In this document: piece after piece, positions 42,258 to 51,647 of the stretch
Layout: each line of letters begins with the position of its first letter
How positions within the stretch are numbered: the first letter of the stretch is position 1
NCBI GenBank assembly: GCA_963210315.1
Contig: OY723272.1
Span: 2,232,001-2,296,000 of the forward strand
From: Rhynchopus euleeides
Lineage: Eukaryota; Euglenozoa; Diplonemea; Diplonemida; Diplonemidae
Direction: 5' to 3'
DNA length: 64,000 nucleotides
Translations under genes and position numbers: made by a program
Notes under the pieces: model-generated
What the model was told of the DNA's origin: nothing
Database searches by the model: none
What the model saw: the letters and a program-made list of their open reading frames with translations, nothing else

Positions 42258-43181
42258 ATGCAGCGGGAAGCAACAGAACCCCCCCTGACAACAACTCAGC
42301 GAGAGAAGATTTTAAGATCGGCAAGGCAGACACTGGCGGACTGCCTCTCGGAGTCATATTGGCGCAGCATCAGGAGCTGTTACAGACGGTACCGAAGGTT
42401 CAAGGAAAACTGGGAAAAGGGGCGGGGGCGGATCTCCCACGACATGGCAATCATCCTCTGGACGGCAAAACTCCGATGCATCGACTCGAGGACACGGAGC
42501 ACAGCGCTGCAGTACACGGTCAACATCGGAGCGGCACTGAAGCGGTACGAGGGGGTGCAGCTCGGGGAGAGCCAGGAACTCATGGATTACAGAAGGGGAC
42601 TCAAGAAACAGGGTGCTCTGCGGGCCCAGCAGCAGAAGCCCCCTGCGACGGCACCGGAGGTGGAAGACATCATCGAAGCGGAGAGGCGGAGTTTAGTACA
42701 GCTGGCCATCTCAATCTGCTGGGCGGGGGCGGCGCGTCTGGCAGACGTGCGGGGTTTGTTGGCGAAGGAGGTGCGTATCCGGGCGGACGGGGTGGTGGCG
42801 GTGCAGTGGTGCAACACAAAGGGGGACCCATGGAAGCTCGGTCGTTTCACGGGTCTGGAGCTGCCACCAAAACAGCTCGGACGTCTCCGCCGCCTCCTGT
42901 CATCCACAACGAGCCCCCTGCAGTGCCTTTTCGAGGGGGTGTCTTACCACAAGGTGGCGAGGGCGGTGAAACGCATCAACCCTGCTCTGACCCCACATTC
43001 ACTACGTCGGGGAGCGATACATCATTTGGCCCTGCAGGGGACGCCGTTGGACGACATCCAAACACTGAGCAGACACGCAACAAAGGAGGCCATGTTGAGG
43101 TACTGCCCGACAGCGGCGCTGGAGCAGGTGTCACGCACGGCAGCCACGTCCCGAAAAATGCGCGGAACGGGGACACAGTGA
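42258..43181 (+). CDS. Tyrosine recombinase of the retroelement
   Basis: 307 residues from the first ATG (42258); the frame is open from 42180 and overlaps the gag end, in the -1 frame relative to gag. The catalytic set is visible: Arg in AARLADVRGLLAKEVR, H-x-x-R in TPHSLRRGAIHHLALQG, then His and the Tyr nucleophile in LSRHATKEAMLRYCP. The enzyme would insert circular or linear cDNA by strand exchange. No frameshift damages it. The start could also be by frameshifting from gag; a GGGAAAGG stretch lies in the overlap. Confidence 0.85.
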   Translation: MQREATEPPLTTTQREKILRSARQTLADCLSESYWRSIRSCYRRYRRFKENWEKGRGRISHDMAIILWTAKLRCIDSRTRSTALQYTVNIGAALKRYEGVQLGESQELMDYRRGLKKQGALRAQQQKPPATAPEVEDIIEAERRSLVQLAISICWAGAARLADVRGLLAKEVRIRADGVVAVQWCNTKGDPWKLGRFTGLELPPKQLGRLRRLLSSTTSPLQCLFEGVSYHKVARAVKRINPALTPHSLRRGAIHHLALQGTPLDDIQTLSRHATKEAMLRYCPTAALEQVSRTAATSRKMRGTGTQ

Positions 43182-44923
43182 CCAATCACCTTCTGCGGGC
43201 AAAGATCCCCTCGCTGTCCTGGCTACCTAGAACGCGAAAGTACGTGAGGGACGGCAGCATTCCACCAGAGGGGTCACAGGAGCAGGTCGATGCCTCGGGT
43301 CTGCATGACGACACGTTTGGGCCTGGCCTGGACACGCTGTACGACGACTGCTTCGCAGTGAGGGTATCATCTCGGAGGGCGCGGCCCCCCGCCACTAGAT
43401 CCACACCGGCGCCGGGCACGGACTACATCGCGCCGATCTGCAGCAGTTTCTTGAACCTCGACAGGCTGCGGGAGCTGGACACCACAGGGGAGCTTGACGG
43501 CGTCCTCGACATGATCACGGACCCCGCGGCATTCTACTCGAAGTTCATCCCGGGTGCCATCAAGCGGATTAAATCACAGCCCGACGCGTGCGACAAAGTC
43601 TCAAGACATCTGCGGACACACCTCAGCGCTTTGATCGGTTTCGAAGTCCTCGAGACCGCCCCGCAGAGTTTGGTGCTGCACGCATTCACAGTGCCAAAGA
43701 AGTCGGGGGGTTTGCGTTTCGTGCTGGATGGAAGACCACTCAACGCCCTCATGACGCACCCATTCGACATGCGCCTCCCTCCGATCACCGACGTGATAGA
43801 TCAAATTACATCGCACAGCTGGGCAGCACTGGCTGATGGGAAGAGCTGGTTCTACCAGTTTCCCGTGCACCCGGAAATCCGCGAATACTTCGGGGTGAAC
43901 GTGGGTGACCGTCGAGGGGATTATGTCCGCACACGTCTGAAAGCGTTGTGCATGGGGTGGTCATTCGCACCCTGCATCGCGCACCGCTCCGCCCGGGTCC
44001 TCCTGCCACAGGAAGAGGGGGCCACGTGGGTGGATAACTTCATTGTGTTGGGGGGGTCGGAGGAAGGAGTACAGAGTTCGTTTGACGCTTTCCTCCACCG
44101 GTGCGCCGAGACCAACGCTGTGATGAACCTCGATGACCCAGACTACGGGCACCCGGTGCAGCGATTCACCTCGTTCGGGATCGCGTTCGATCTGAGAAAC
44201 CACCGCTACAGATCAGACGAATCATGGCTGGAGAAGTTCCTGTCGGGGACAGAGTTGAGGGCAGTTGTCGGGGGGAAGCCCGCTACACCAAGAGAGATCT
44301 TCAAAGTCGTGGGGGGTTTGGTGTGGCATGCCTACACGACGAAGGCCCACCTGTGTTTCCTCCCGTCAACCCTGACTTTCATGAAGGACATTGCAGCTGC
44401 CTCAGTCGATGACCGGGGCGCGTGGGATCGCCAGGTGGCGGTCCGACCCTCAGTGCGAGCCGAGATCAAGATGCGTACTCACCGCATGCGGGCCAACTTT
44501 TGGGTACTTCGACCGCCGACGGACGCAGTAACAGTGTGGTCTGACGCGTCATCGACGCGCTGGGGGGTTCTCATCGACACAGCCGCCCCGCTCGTGGCAT
44601 ACGAAGATTTCCAGGGGCCGAGTTCCGGGCACCACATATACCTGAAGGAGGCACACGCGGCGCGCCAGGCAGTACGCCTTACCGCCCTACACTATACGAA
44701 CAAGCGGGTACGTCTGATGGTCGACAACCTACCCCTCGTGCACTCAATACAGCGGGGGCATTCGTCATCGTTCGTGGCAAACGGAATACTTGCGGATCTC
44801 TTCACGGTTGCACAGGGCGCTGAGCTCTGCATCGAATGCATGTGGGTCCCAACTGATGAGCAGAAAGCAGATCAGTACACCCGGGGGTCGTCATCAGAGC
44901 ACTACGTCCGCATTCCGCCCTAG
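43160..44923 (+). CDS. Reverse transcriptase-RNase H of the retroelement
   Basis: The frame is -1 relative to the recombinase and overlaps its end. The conserved protein begins near 43185 and ends at TAG 44921-44923, about 580 residues; the open frame upstream to 42359 is a shadow of the recombinase gene. No ATG is near the overlap, so -1 frameshifting or reinitiation is likely. RT motifs: FTVPKKSGGLRFVLDGRPLN, then ALADGKSWFYQFPVHPE, CMGWSFAPCIA and WVDNFIVLGG (44027-44056). RNase H: VWSDASSTRWG, YLKEAHAARQA, LMVDNLPLVHS, KADQYTRG, so the D-E-D-D set is intact. The RT core reads WVDN where YxDD is usual. The RT-RH layout without protease or integrase fits the YR group. Confidence 0.85.
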   Translation, partial: ARNGDTVTNHLLRAKIPSLSWLPRTRKYVRDGSIPPEGSQEQVDASGLHDDTFGPGLDTLYDDCFAVRVSSRRARPPATRSTPAPGTDYIAPICSSFLNLDRLRELDTTGELDGVLDMITDPAAFYSKFIPGAIKRIKSQPDACDKVSRHLRTHLSALIGFEVLETAPQSLVLHAFTVPKKSGGLRFVLDGRPLNALMTHPFDMRLPPITDVIDQITSHSWAALADGKSWFYQFPVHPEIREYFGVNVGDRRGDYVRTRLKALCMGWSFAPCIAHRSARVLLPQEEGATWVDNFIVLGGSEEGVQSSFDAFLHRCAETNAVMNLDDPDYGHPVQRFTSFGIAFDLRNHRYRSDESWLEKFLSGTELRAVVGGKPATPREIFKVVGGLVWHAYTTKAHLCFLPSTLTFMKDIAAASVDDRGAWDRQVAVRPSVRAEIKMRTHRMRANFWVLRPPTDAVTVWSDASSTRWGVLIDTAAPLVAYEDFQGPSSGHHIYLKEAHAARQAVRLTALHYTNKRVRLMVDNLPLVHSIQRGHSSSFVANGILADLFTVAQGAELCIECMWVPTDEQKADQYTRGSSSEHYVRIPP

Positions 44924-44941
44924 ACTCCACCGGCCATCTAA

Positions 44942-45048
44942 CAAAACGCGTGGCGTCCCTTGGCCCAAGGGCCCTCAGGGTCCTAGGTGGAAGCGATCAA
45001 TGCAAAAATCATCTGAAAGGAAGACTCGAGAGACTGCTGCTGTATTTT
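44942..45048 (-). mobile_element. SINE-like repeat R1a, second part (5' half)
   Basis: It continues the unit broken by the YR retroelement (GGTGGAAGCGATCAATGCAA, then GAGACTGCTGCTGTATTTT). On the minus strand it is the 5' end of the unit. A 30-bp stretch (GCGTCCCTTGGCCCAAGGGC...) differs from the homologous sequence in the other copies. It joins directly to R1b at 45049. Confidence 0.65.
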
Positions 45049-45396
45049 GGTAAAACACACCCCGTGTGGTAGAGAAAATACGGCAAGAGTCTCGGTGGGT
45101 CGGAAGAGCAGATGGTTCCCGCAACAGCTCCCGGGGAGCGGCGGGTATTTCGCATAGGATGCCGGATGTGTGAACACGTTTGTGCGGTTTGCCCTGTGTT
45201 GTGTGAACATATGTGTATGTGTGTGTGTATGCTCCACCCAACCCGACACATTTTCTGTACTTCAGACAGGTAAGGTCACTCGACACGCGGGGGGGGGGTT
45301 TTTGTGTGTGTTTTTTCTGCCAGCCGACATCACTAGCGCCAGCGAGAAAAAAAAACGCGTGACGAGTGACGGGTTGAGGTGGAAGCGATCAATGCA
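45049..45396 (-). mobile_element. SINE-like repeat R1b, 5'-truncated
   Basis: Same orientation as R1a and directly adjacent. It includes the region corresponding to 40007-40319 and AACGCGTGACGAGTGACGGG, and stops at GCGATCAATGCA where complete copies go on with AAAATCATCTG. Truncation at the minus-strand 5' end is as expected for a target-primed retroposon. Confidence 0.65.
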
Positions 45397-45500
45397 GGGC
45401 CGGCGGGCTCGGCAAATCAGCAAAGGTGCTTTCATCAAAGCGCACTGCCCAGTCGTCGCAGTCTGAACCTGGTTTCACCTTCCTGCCCCTTCACCTTTCA
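45397..45500. other. Junction between R1b and D2
   Basis: 104 bp (GGGCCGGCGGGCTCGGCAAA ...) not seen at the start of D1; no feature recognised. Confidence 0.4.
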
Positions 45501-48500
45501 CACTTCCTTCACCCCTCAATACACCATTGTGACTGTTCATCGGAAGGGCCGTTCCGGCTAGGCCTACGGGCCCAGGCCAAGCGGCTTCTCCCTCTCTTTC
45601 CCTCTGTCTCTCGTAACCTTATGTTTCGCTGAAGGTGTGTGTATCCCCTTCAAAAGGGACATCCACACATCCACATACACTCGAATATTTTTCGAGTGGT
45701 GCAGACCACACAGAGCACGCCCTGCTCTTTGATCCGATCCCCACTGCCAAGCAACATGCGCAGTGGTGGGGCTAGGACCCGTGCAGGGTCAACCCAAGCG
45801 CAAAGTGGTCAACACACACACACACTCTCTCTCTCCCTCTCTATCCCTCCCCCGACCTACTGCCTCACACCGCTTCACACCGTGCCGCTGGCGCGCTGCT
45901 CCCTTGAAGCTCCAACCAATGCAAGCGTCAGCCAAATCAAGGCATGCCCCTCCCCCCCCGCTCTCCTACATCCTGAAAGGTGTGAATACCCCCATGATGA
46001 TGAACGAATGTTCGCACCCCCGTCTCCTCTCCCCCCCCCCTGAAGATACAGCTAACGTGTTGGAGAGCCCAGGCAGAGAACCCGGTGGGTGGGGGGGGAG
46101 GCTCCGCTTTTGCTCGTTGTCGTTTTGGCCTCCGTGCCAAGCCTGCCGCAACCCAAGGTGGGTTGTGTGCAATGCAAGCAAGTGGCCAGATCCATGGAGT
46201 TGGTCAGTCGTATTCCCTGCAGCAGAGTGCTGGGTTCTCTGCGTTCAGGAGACAGCATCCATCCCGCGGGCACCGCATTGGCTGGTGTGGGGGCGGCTTG
46301 TGTTACCTCAACCTTCTTCGATAATCATATCGACCCGCACAAATAATTGCCTCCTCCTCCTAGTTGTACTAATTACGGCAAATCATAGCGAAGTCGCGAA
46401 GGAACGAAGTAACGAAGTAACGAAGGGTATCGTACGACTGAAGCTTTCGGATTGGCACCCCCATGGCACTTTACATGGCCTCAATACGGCCTTGAGGCAC
46501 AAGGTGTGCGCTCAACAAAGGGTAGCCCGGGTCTGTTCTCCCACAGTTGCCGATACCGTAAGGCGAAAGGTGTCCGATTTCCCCACTCCCTCCCCCCTCC
46601 CCCCTCCCCACCCACCCCCGTCTCTTTCCTCGCAATATGCCACATCCTCTCCTCCCTTGTCCGGTGTCGTGGTGCACCTGGCAACTCAACCCTGCGTGCC
46701 TTGTGTTGTCTCTACTTTACCTCCGTCCGGTGACTTCACGTGCCCGGCATACCCCCCCAGACCCTTTGTATCCCATATAATGGTGTTGTCGAGCCTTGGC
46801 TCTGTGTCATGCTGTCAGTGGCGTGCTCTGTGCCCTGTTGTGACAAGCTGTGTGGTGTCTGACGAGCTTGAGGGGCCTTGGTTCAGAAGTGCAGAAAAGC
46901 GATGGGAAGTCTGTGTGCTGAGTGCTGCGTGTCTGTCTTGTTTGTCAGAGCGGCGTGCCTTCCTCTGGGCTTGAAGGGTAGGTTTCTGGCTTGCCCCTAC
47001 AAGGTGCCACCGACGCTTTCCAAAAAGATTCCTGTGTACAGTGGCACAGGTTGACAAGAAGGATGGCAGCATCCTGTGGCATGTTGCCTGTCAAACTACT
47101 TTTGTCGGCAGAGTGTGGGGCAGGGTGAAGGGTGCCTTTCCAGGAGGTTATCTTCTGAGAACAAGGCTGTTCCCGGAACAGTGGGCCCCCCTCTCTCTCT
47201 GAGAGCTTAGAACGCCACCACTGCTCACGAGCACGGCCAAAATCGTTCAAAAAACTAGAGGAGGACGCGATGAGATCGCTCACTCCTCGCACTACACATC
47301 TGCCCACCATTCTCTCTTTCCCCCCATGTTTATTTGCACACACCACTCTGCGACCCATTTGCCCCTATTCCTTTATTCGTCTCACTCAGCACCCCGTGTT
47401 CCCCGCGGCAGGCTCGTGTGGGCAGCGTTCAATGAAAATACGATCGTCAACCATCAGTCAGAGTCACAGGGAAAGGAAAGCTGTCTGTTCTGTTGGGTTC
47501 CTTCCGGCGGTCCTTCTCTCGGGAAGGTGCAGCCCGGACACAGTGTCGCACATGACACAGTTACAATTCCCGGATGTGGCGGCACAGGACGTCACCCTTG
47601 TCTTTTTTGGTAAAGAGCGAAAGCACGCTTCCCGTTTGTTTTGTTATCGCACAACCACCGCGATCCCCCAGGGCATCACTGCCATCAGACATCGGGGTCT
47701 TCAACTCTGTGTCATGTGGCAGTGGGTCGCGGTCGCCTCGCTGTGCGTGCTGAAAAGAGGGTATCTTGGTGACAGCAGCGAGAGTTTCTTTTGTTTGCCC
47801 ACACAGTGACACAGCCTGGCAGTGACATAGCGAGGCGAATGCCGAGCCGGGGCTCAAATTAGGAAGGCGGGTAAGCTTCACACTCTCGCAAGTGTGCAGA
47901 AAAGCGACAAACATCATCACCCCCCCCCACACCCCCCACCCCCAACTCTCCCCAAACCCCAAACCCCCTACCCCCGTAGCACTTGGCTTGTGGCCAGGGT
48001 GGCAAACCGCCTTTATTTTGGTTACCGAGCGACGGAGCGTAGCGAAGTCGTGAAGTAACGAAGGAAATCGTACGACTGAAGCTTTAGAAGGATCGCCTTC
48101 ATGCCACTTCACAGGGGCTTCGGCAGCCTTTGACACACAGGAGTGTGCGCTCAACGAAAAAAACCAGCCCGGATCTGCCTGTGCTGCAGTTGCTGGGCAG
48201 GGTGTTTCTCTGATAACAGCGAAAGGAGTACGGTTTTTGGGAAGCACAACAACCCTGCCTCTCCATCAAATGCCGAATCTTTTCTGCCCACCCCCTCCTC
48301 GCTCCCCTCCCTGCGTATCCGGCGTTGGGGTGTGTGGCGCTGTCCCTTTTGTAGGGAAGGCGCTGTTCACACAAACCCCGCCATGCATCCCTCTTTCCTC
48401 TTCTGTCGTATTGACGCGTCCCCAGTGTTGGGGGCTGCACCGATCTATCAGACCACGTTTGACTTCCCCTCAAGCCCTGCCCCTGACTGTTCGGAGCTGA

Positions 48501-49166
48501 TATTTCCGTAATCTCCTGATGGCTAATATCGCACTCCTCTATCGATTCATGATTTATTTTTCAGAAGGGACAAATCGCCCATTCATTTTCCCGTGGCTGT
48601 TTGCCTTCGTGACTCCTTTTTTTTGTATTTTCCTTCTCCGTCCCTATGTTGCGAGCGGCCGATTGTATCGAAGCCGCGAAGTGACGCAGGCCGGTGTGCC
48701 GCGGACAACGTGCTCAGGTCTACATTGTGGCACACCTTTGGCAGCAACCTTCGGTCGTTATTAAGTTCACAAGAGGAGGGCCTCCTTGACACGTTGATGT
48801 GCCCAAAGCAGCATGTTGACAGCGGCATGCCGGCATGTCAACGTGTCACAGAGAGAAGGCCTGTTGTCGCATTTTTTTGACACTTTTCGACAGCAGGGGT
48901 GAATCACGGGTCGTTTTAAGCGATGTGCAAGCCCTGTCTCTTCAGCCCCTCCTTGGCAATCATGCGGCGCTTCTTGAACGATTTTGAACGATTTTTGGCC
49001 GTGCTCGTCGCGTCCCCCGGTGAGGGGGGACGCTGTTTCGTGTTCTCCTTGCCGCACGGAGGCATTGCCTTACGTCGCCTCTTCCTCTTTTCCTTTATGG
49101 GCGGGTTAGTCTGGCTCAGAGGGCGGGACCGTGCTGATATGCACAGTGACGACTCTCCCTTTTTTT
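45501..49166. repeat. 3,666-bp direct duplication, copy D2
   Basis: Copy of 36341-40006. Its right end is the T tract 49160-49167, the same tract after which R1a begins in D1; here a non-LTR element follows instead. No gene is called within. Confidence 0.85.
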
Positions 49167-50610
49167 TGTTGTGCCCGCCTCCTGCCGAGTCGTGGCTGCT
49201 GCCTCTCAGACTGGGGGCGGGCGGTCGCCGACGCTGACGCGCCTGGCGGCCCGTGGAAAGTGACGTGGGTCTGGGGGTGGGGGGGGGGGGGGTGCTGGGG
49301 TGTCAGGCCGAAGCCCTTGACCGCTGTTGATTTTTGCAGGTTTCACGAGATCAGGTAGTTCTTCTCGCTGTGCTCCGTCACCCCTGCCTCAGCCAGGTAG
49401 CGTAGGGCCCCCTTGCAGTTGTGCAGCAGCAGGTTGTGCACGCTTGTGGCTGTGAGGTGGTGTCGGGCTGACGCTGTCGCGGGACAGCCGAAGAATAGGT
49501 GCTTCAGCGAGACCCCAGGCGGGGGGCTGTCCGGCGCAAGCTTCAGGCAGGGTTTGCACGGTGGTTGTGCGCTGCCCGGGACGTCGTGGTCGTACACCAG
49601 GCGGTGGTGGTCGGCCCGGAGGCGGCGGATGGTGGTTTCCCCTAAGCGGGTAAGGCCCTCCATGCGGAGGTCAGGGCGCTGCAGTCGCGTCTCCCCGATT
49701 CCTGACCGATACGCGTACACGCTGTCTGTGCGGGGCAACGTGGTCCCGCTGTATATGTGTCGGCGGAGGGTGACACGGGCCGACGCGAGGCTGATCGGCT
49801 CCATCTGGGGCTTGAACGCACCGATCTGCGCCTGCTTGTCAGCAAGTTCGTTCCCTACCACCCCAACATGCGACGGGATGTAGCGGAGGTGGGTGGTGAC
49901 ATCGTATGTTTGGGCGAGCTTGCGCAGCCTCTGCCAGATGTCCCATTCGGTGGACCCCCTCGCTCGCTGGGGGCCGCTCAGCAGTGCATTCAGTGCGCTC
50001 TGCGAGTCGGTGAGGATGGCGACCGTTTCGCCTTGGGTTACCACGGTGCATAGGTGGGCGAGGGATTCTCTGATGGCCACCAGCTCTGCCTGGTAGCTGA
50101 TGCAACGGAGTCCTGCCGGCCAGGCGAGCTTTTTCTTGAGGCGGCCCTCCGGCATGCTGTACACCGCTGCGCCCGCGCCGCCCTGTTGCTGCCGCGATGT
50201 GGAGTTGGAGACTGACCCGTCGGTGTAGACATGCCAGGCGCACGTCGGGAGGGCCTGGATGGTCTGCTCTGCCAGGTCCCGGAGGGTGTCTTTCGGGGTG
50301 GCGGCCTTCGGGGCGGTGAGCCCCGGCAGCGTCGCCAGGATGTGCACTCGTGGCAGCACCAGGTTCCATTCCCAGGGGGGGATGGGGTGTGCTGCATGCA
50401 GGGGGGCCAGCAGGGGGGTGCGCCCGTCGACCTTCGAGGATTTCACCAGACTCTTCTTTTGGAAAGAAGAACGCACAGCGCAGATAGGGAGGAGGTCGCT
50501 GAGGGGGTGTGTGCTGAGGGCCTTCACGGCGCGCACATCGCGGCGAATGCTCGTCGGGACGCCTCCGTTCTCTGAAGTGCAGAAGAAGCGATTCTGATTA
50601 ATGTGTGTGC
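49160..50610 (-). mobile_element. 5'-truncated non-LTR retrotransposon with A tail
   Basis: On the minus strand the order is RNase H ORF (50536 down to 49343), about 175 bp of 3' UTR with a C tract, then GGCACAACAAAAAAAA ending at about 49160 against D2. The upstream limit is near 50610, where the frame closes and no RT remains: a typical 5' truncation. The homologous ORF end is found in the relics at 5170-5274 and 9810-9913. Confidence 0.75.
49343..50536 (-). CDS. C-terminal RNase H part of a non-LTR retrotransposon ORF (partial)
   Basis: About 397 residues, open to about 50608 without a true start codon. RNase H motifs are intact: WHVYTDGSVSNS, ISYQAELVAIRESLAHL, AILTDSQSALNAL and GNELADKQAQ. 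A CX2C...HX4C knuckle follows (CKPC ... KHLFFGC), then the C-terminus SEKNYLIS. The RNase H plus C-terminal zinc knuckle layout is that of ingi/L1Tc/I-type elements, in which RNase H follows the RT. The RT and endonuclease domains are missing, so it is not autonomous; transcription in the host gene direction would be antisense. Confidence 0.75.
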   Translation of the reverse strand: MRAVKALSTHPLSDLLPICAVRSSFQKKSLVKSSKVDGRTPLLAPLHAAHPIPPWEWNLVLPRVHILATLPGLTAPKAATPKDTLRDLAEQTIQALPTCAWHVYTDGSVSNSTSRQQQGGAGAAVYSMPEGRLKKKLAWPAGLRCISYQAELVAIRESLAHLCTVVTQGETVAILTDSQSALNALLSGPQRARGSTEWDIWQRLRKLAQTYDVTTHLRYIPSHVGVVGNELADKQAQIGAFKPQMEPISLASARVTLRRHIYSGTTLPRTDSVYAYRSGIGETRLQRPDLRMEGLTRLGETTIRRLRADHHRLVYDHDVPGSAQPPCKPCLKLAPDSPPPGVSLKHLFFGCPATASARHHLTATSVHNLLLHNCKGALRYLAEAGVTEHSEKNYLIS

Positions 50611-51647
50611 CTCACAAGACAAGGGTTGCATGCCGCAGTTTGACACACGGGGCGAAGGCCCCCGTTTGTTTTGCTTTTGTGGGAGCGAAGCCCCTCCGCA
50701 CCACTTCCTTTATTTATGATTTTTTTTGAAACTAACACCTGACTTCACGCGCGCCCGGCTGTGGGTGCCCTGCGTTCGAAGGAACAACTTTCCCTTCTGT
50801 TGCTTCCCTTCTCTCTTGATATCCGCACAGTTCTACCATGGCGGTGGGGGTGTGTCGGAGTAACGAATGGACTGGACATACCTGGTTATCTAGGATTAGC
50901 ATCTTCATGCAACTTCGCAGGGCCCAGATCCATGGGACAGAGGTGTGTATGCGCTCACGAAAAGTAGTTTGTACGGTTGATTTCAAAGAGAAAAAGGGCA
51001 GGACCTCAATCAGTCCGAAACAGCCATTCCGGCGTTACAGTCAAGAAGGGAGGGGAGGTGGTGGAAGCGGTCAGCAAAGCACTGCAAAGGCCACCATGCC
51101 CTCACTTTCATGTTTCCTGGGATGCAGGAGTAGGTGAGCGAACAACCGGTTGGGGGCAATGATTACGAGTTACGCGTGACGGAGCCAAGCGAGGTCACGG
51201 TAACGAAGGAAATCAAACGGCCGGCCCTTCAGGATTAGCCTGCATGCCACTTCACTGTGGGGAGGTGGTCGAAGCGAATCGCCGGGTGGTGCACTTCCTC
51301 GGCTCAACCCCCGCGCCCGACCCCCTCTCGGCTGGTTGGTACGCATTGGCTGTGACGCACCCACTGTGTGACAGGTGATCGACCCGTGGCGATCCCGACA
51401 GGTTCTTCTCATCAACTGTAGTGCGCCTATTACTGTGAACCACAGCCCCTCACGTGCCGCTGCCCAATGCCGAAACGTGTAGGGGCAGGCCTGCTGGAGA
51501 TCAAGTGAGGGTCTGGGTAAAACATTGCATGCTCACACACACTCATCAAAGAGGTTGCACCACACACACAGGTCTTAGAATCGCGGGAGGCCAAGGTGTG
51601 CTCACACCGTGGTGAAGATACAGCTAAAATGCGGGTGTTACGACCGG
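50611..51647. other. Intergenic, upstream of cyclase-like copy 2
   Basis: It holds diverged GAAGTAACGAAGG-family repeats (about 50855-50960 and 51168-51260), GGGGCGAAGGCCCCCG at about 50650, and GTGGAAGCGGTCAGCAAAGC near 51060. An AG at about 51622 (AAGATACAG) lies just ahead of two ATGs. Confidence 0.45.

Larger units (their letters stand above)
40322..44941 (+). mobile_element. Tyrosine-recombinase retroelement (VIPER/TATE/Ngaro-like), about 4.6 kb
   Basis: The element carries three ORFs on the + strand: gag-like (41113-42228), tyrosine recombinase (42258-43181) and RT/RNase H (to 44923), preceded by a 53-bp tandem array. It lies in the internal A tract of an R1 repeat: R1 stops at about 40321 (...GCCAGCGAGAAAAAAA) and resumes at about 44942 (AAAACGCGTG...). 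No clear target duplication or long terminal repeats are visible beyond A-rich sequence, as expected when a recombinase rather than an integrase does the joining. YR before RT is, to my knowledge, the VIPER-type order, not that of DIRS. All ORFs are intact. Confidence 0.8.

Noticed and set aside
42359..43160. Upstream 270 residues of the RT frame
   Set aside because: Gly/Ala/His-rich shadow of the recombinase gene; it lacks motifs and has no own ATG with support.
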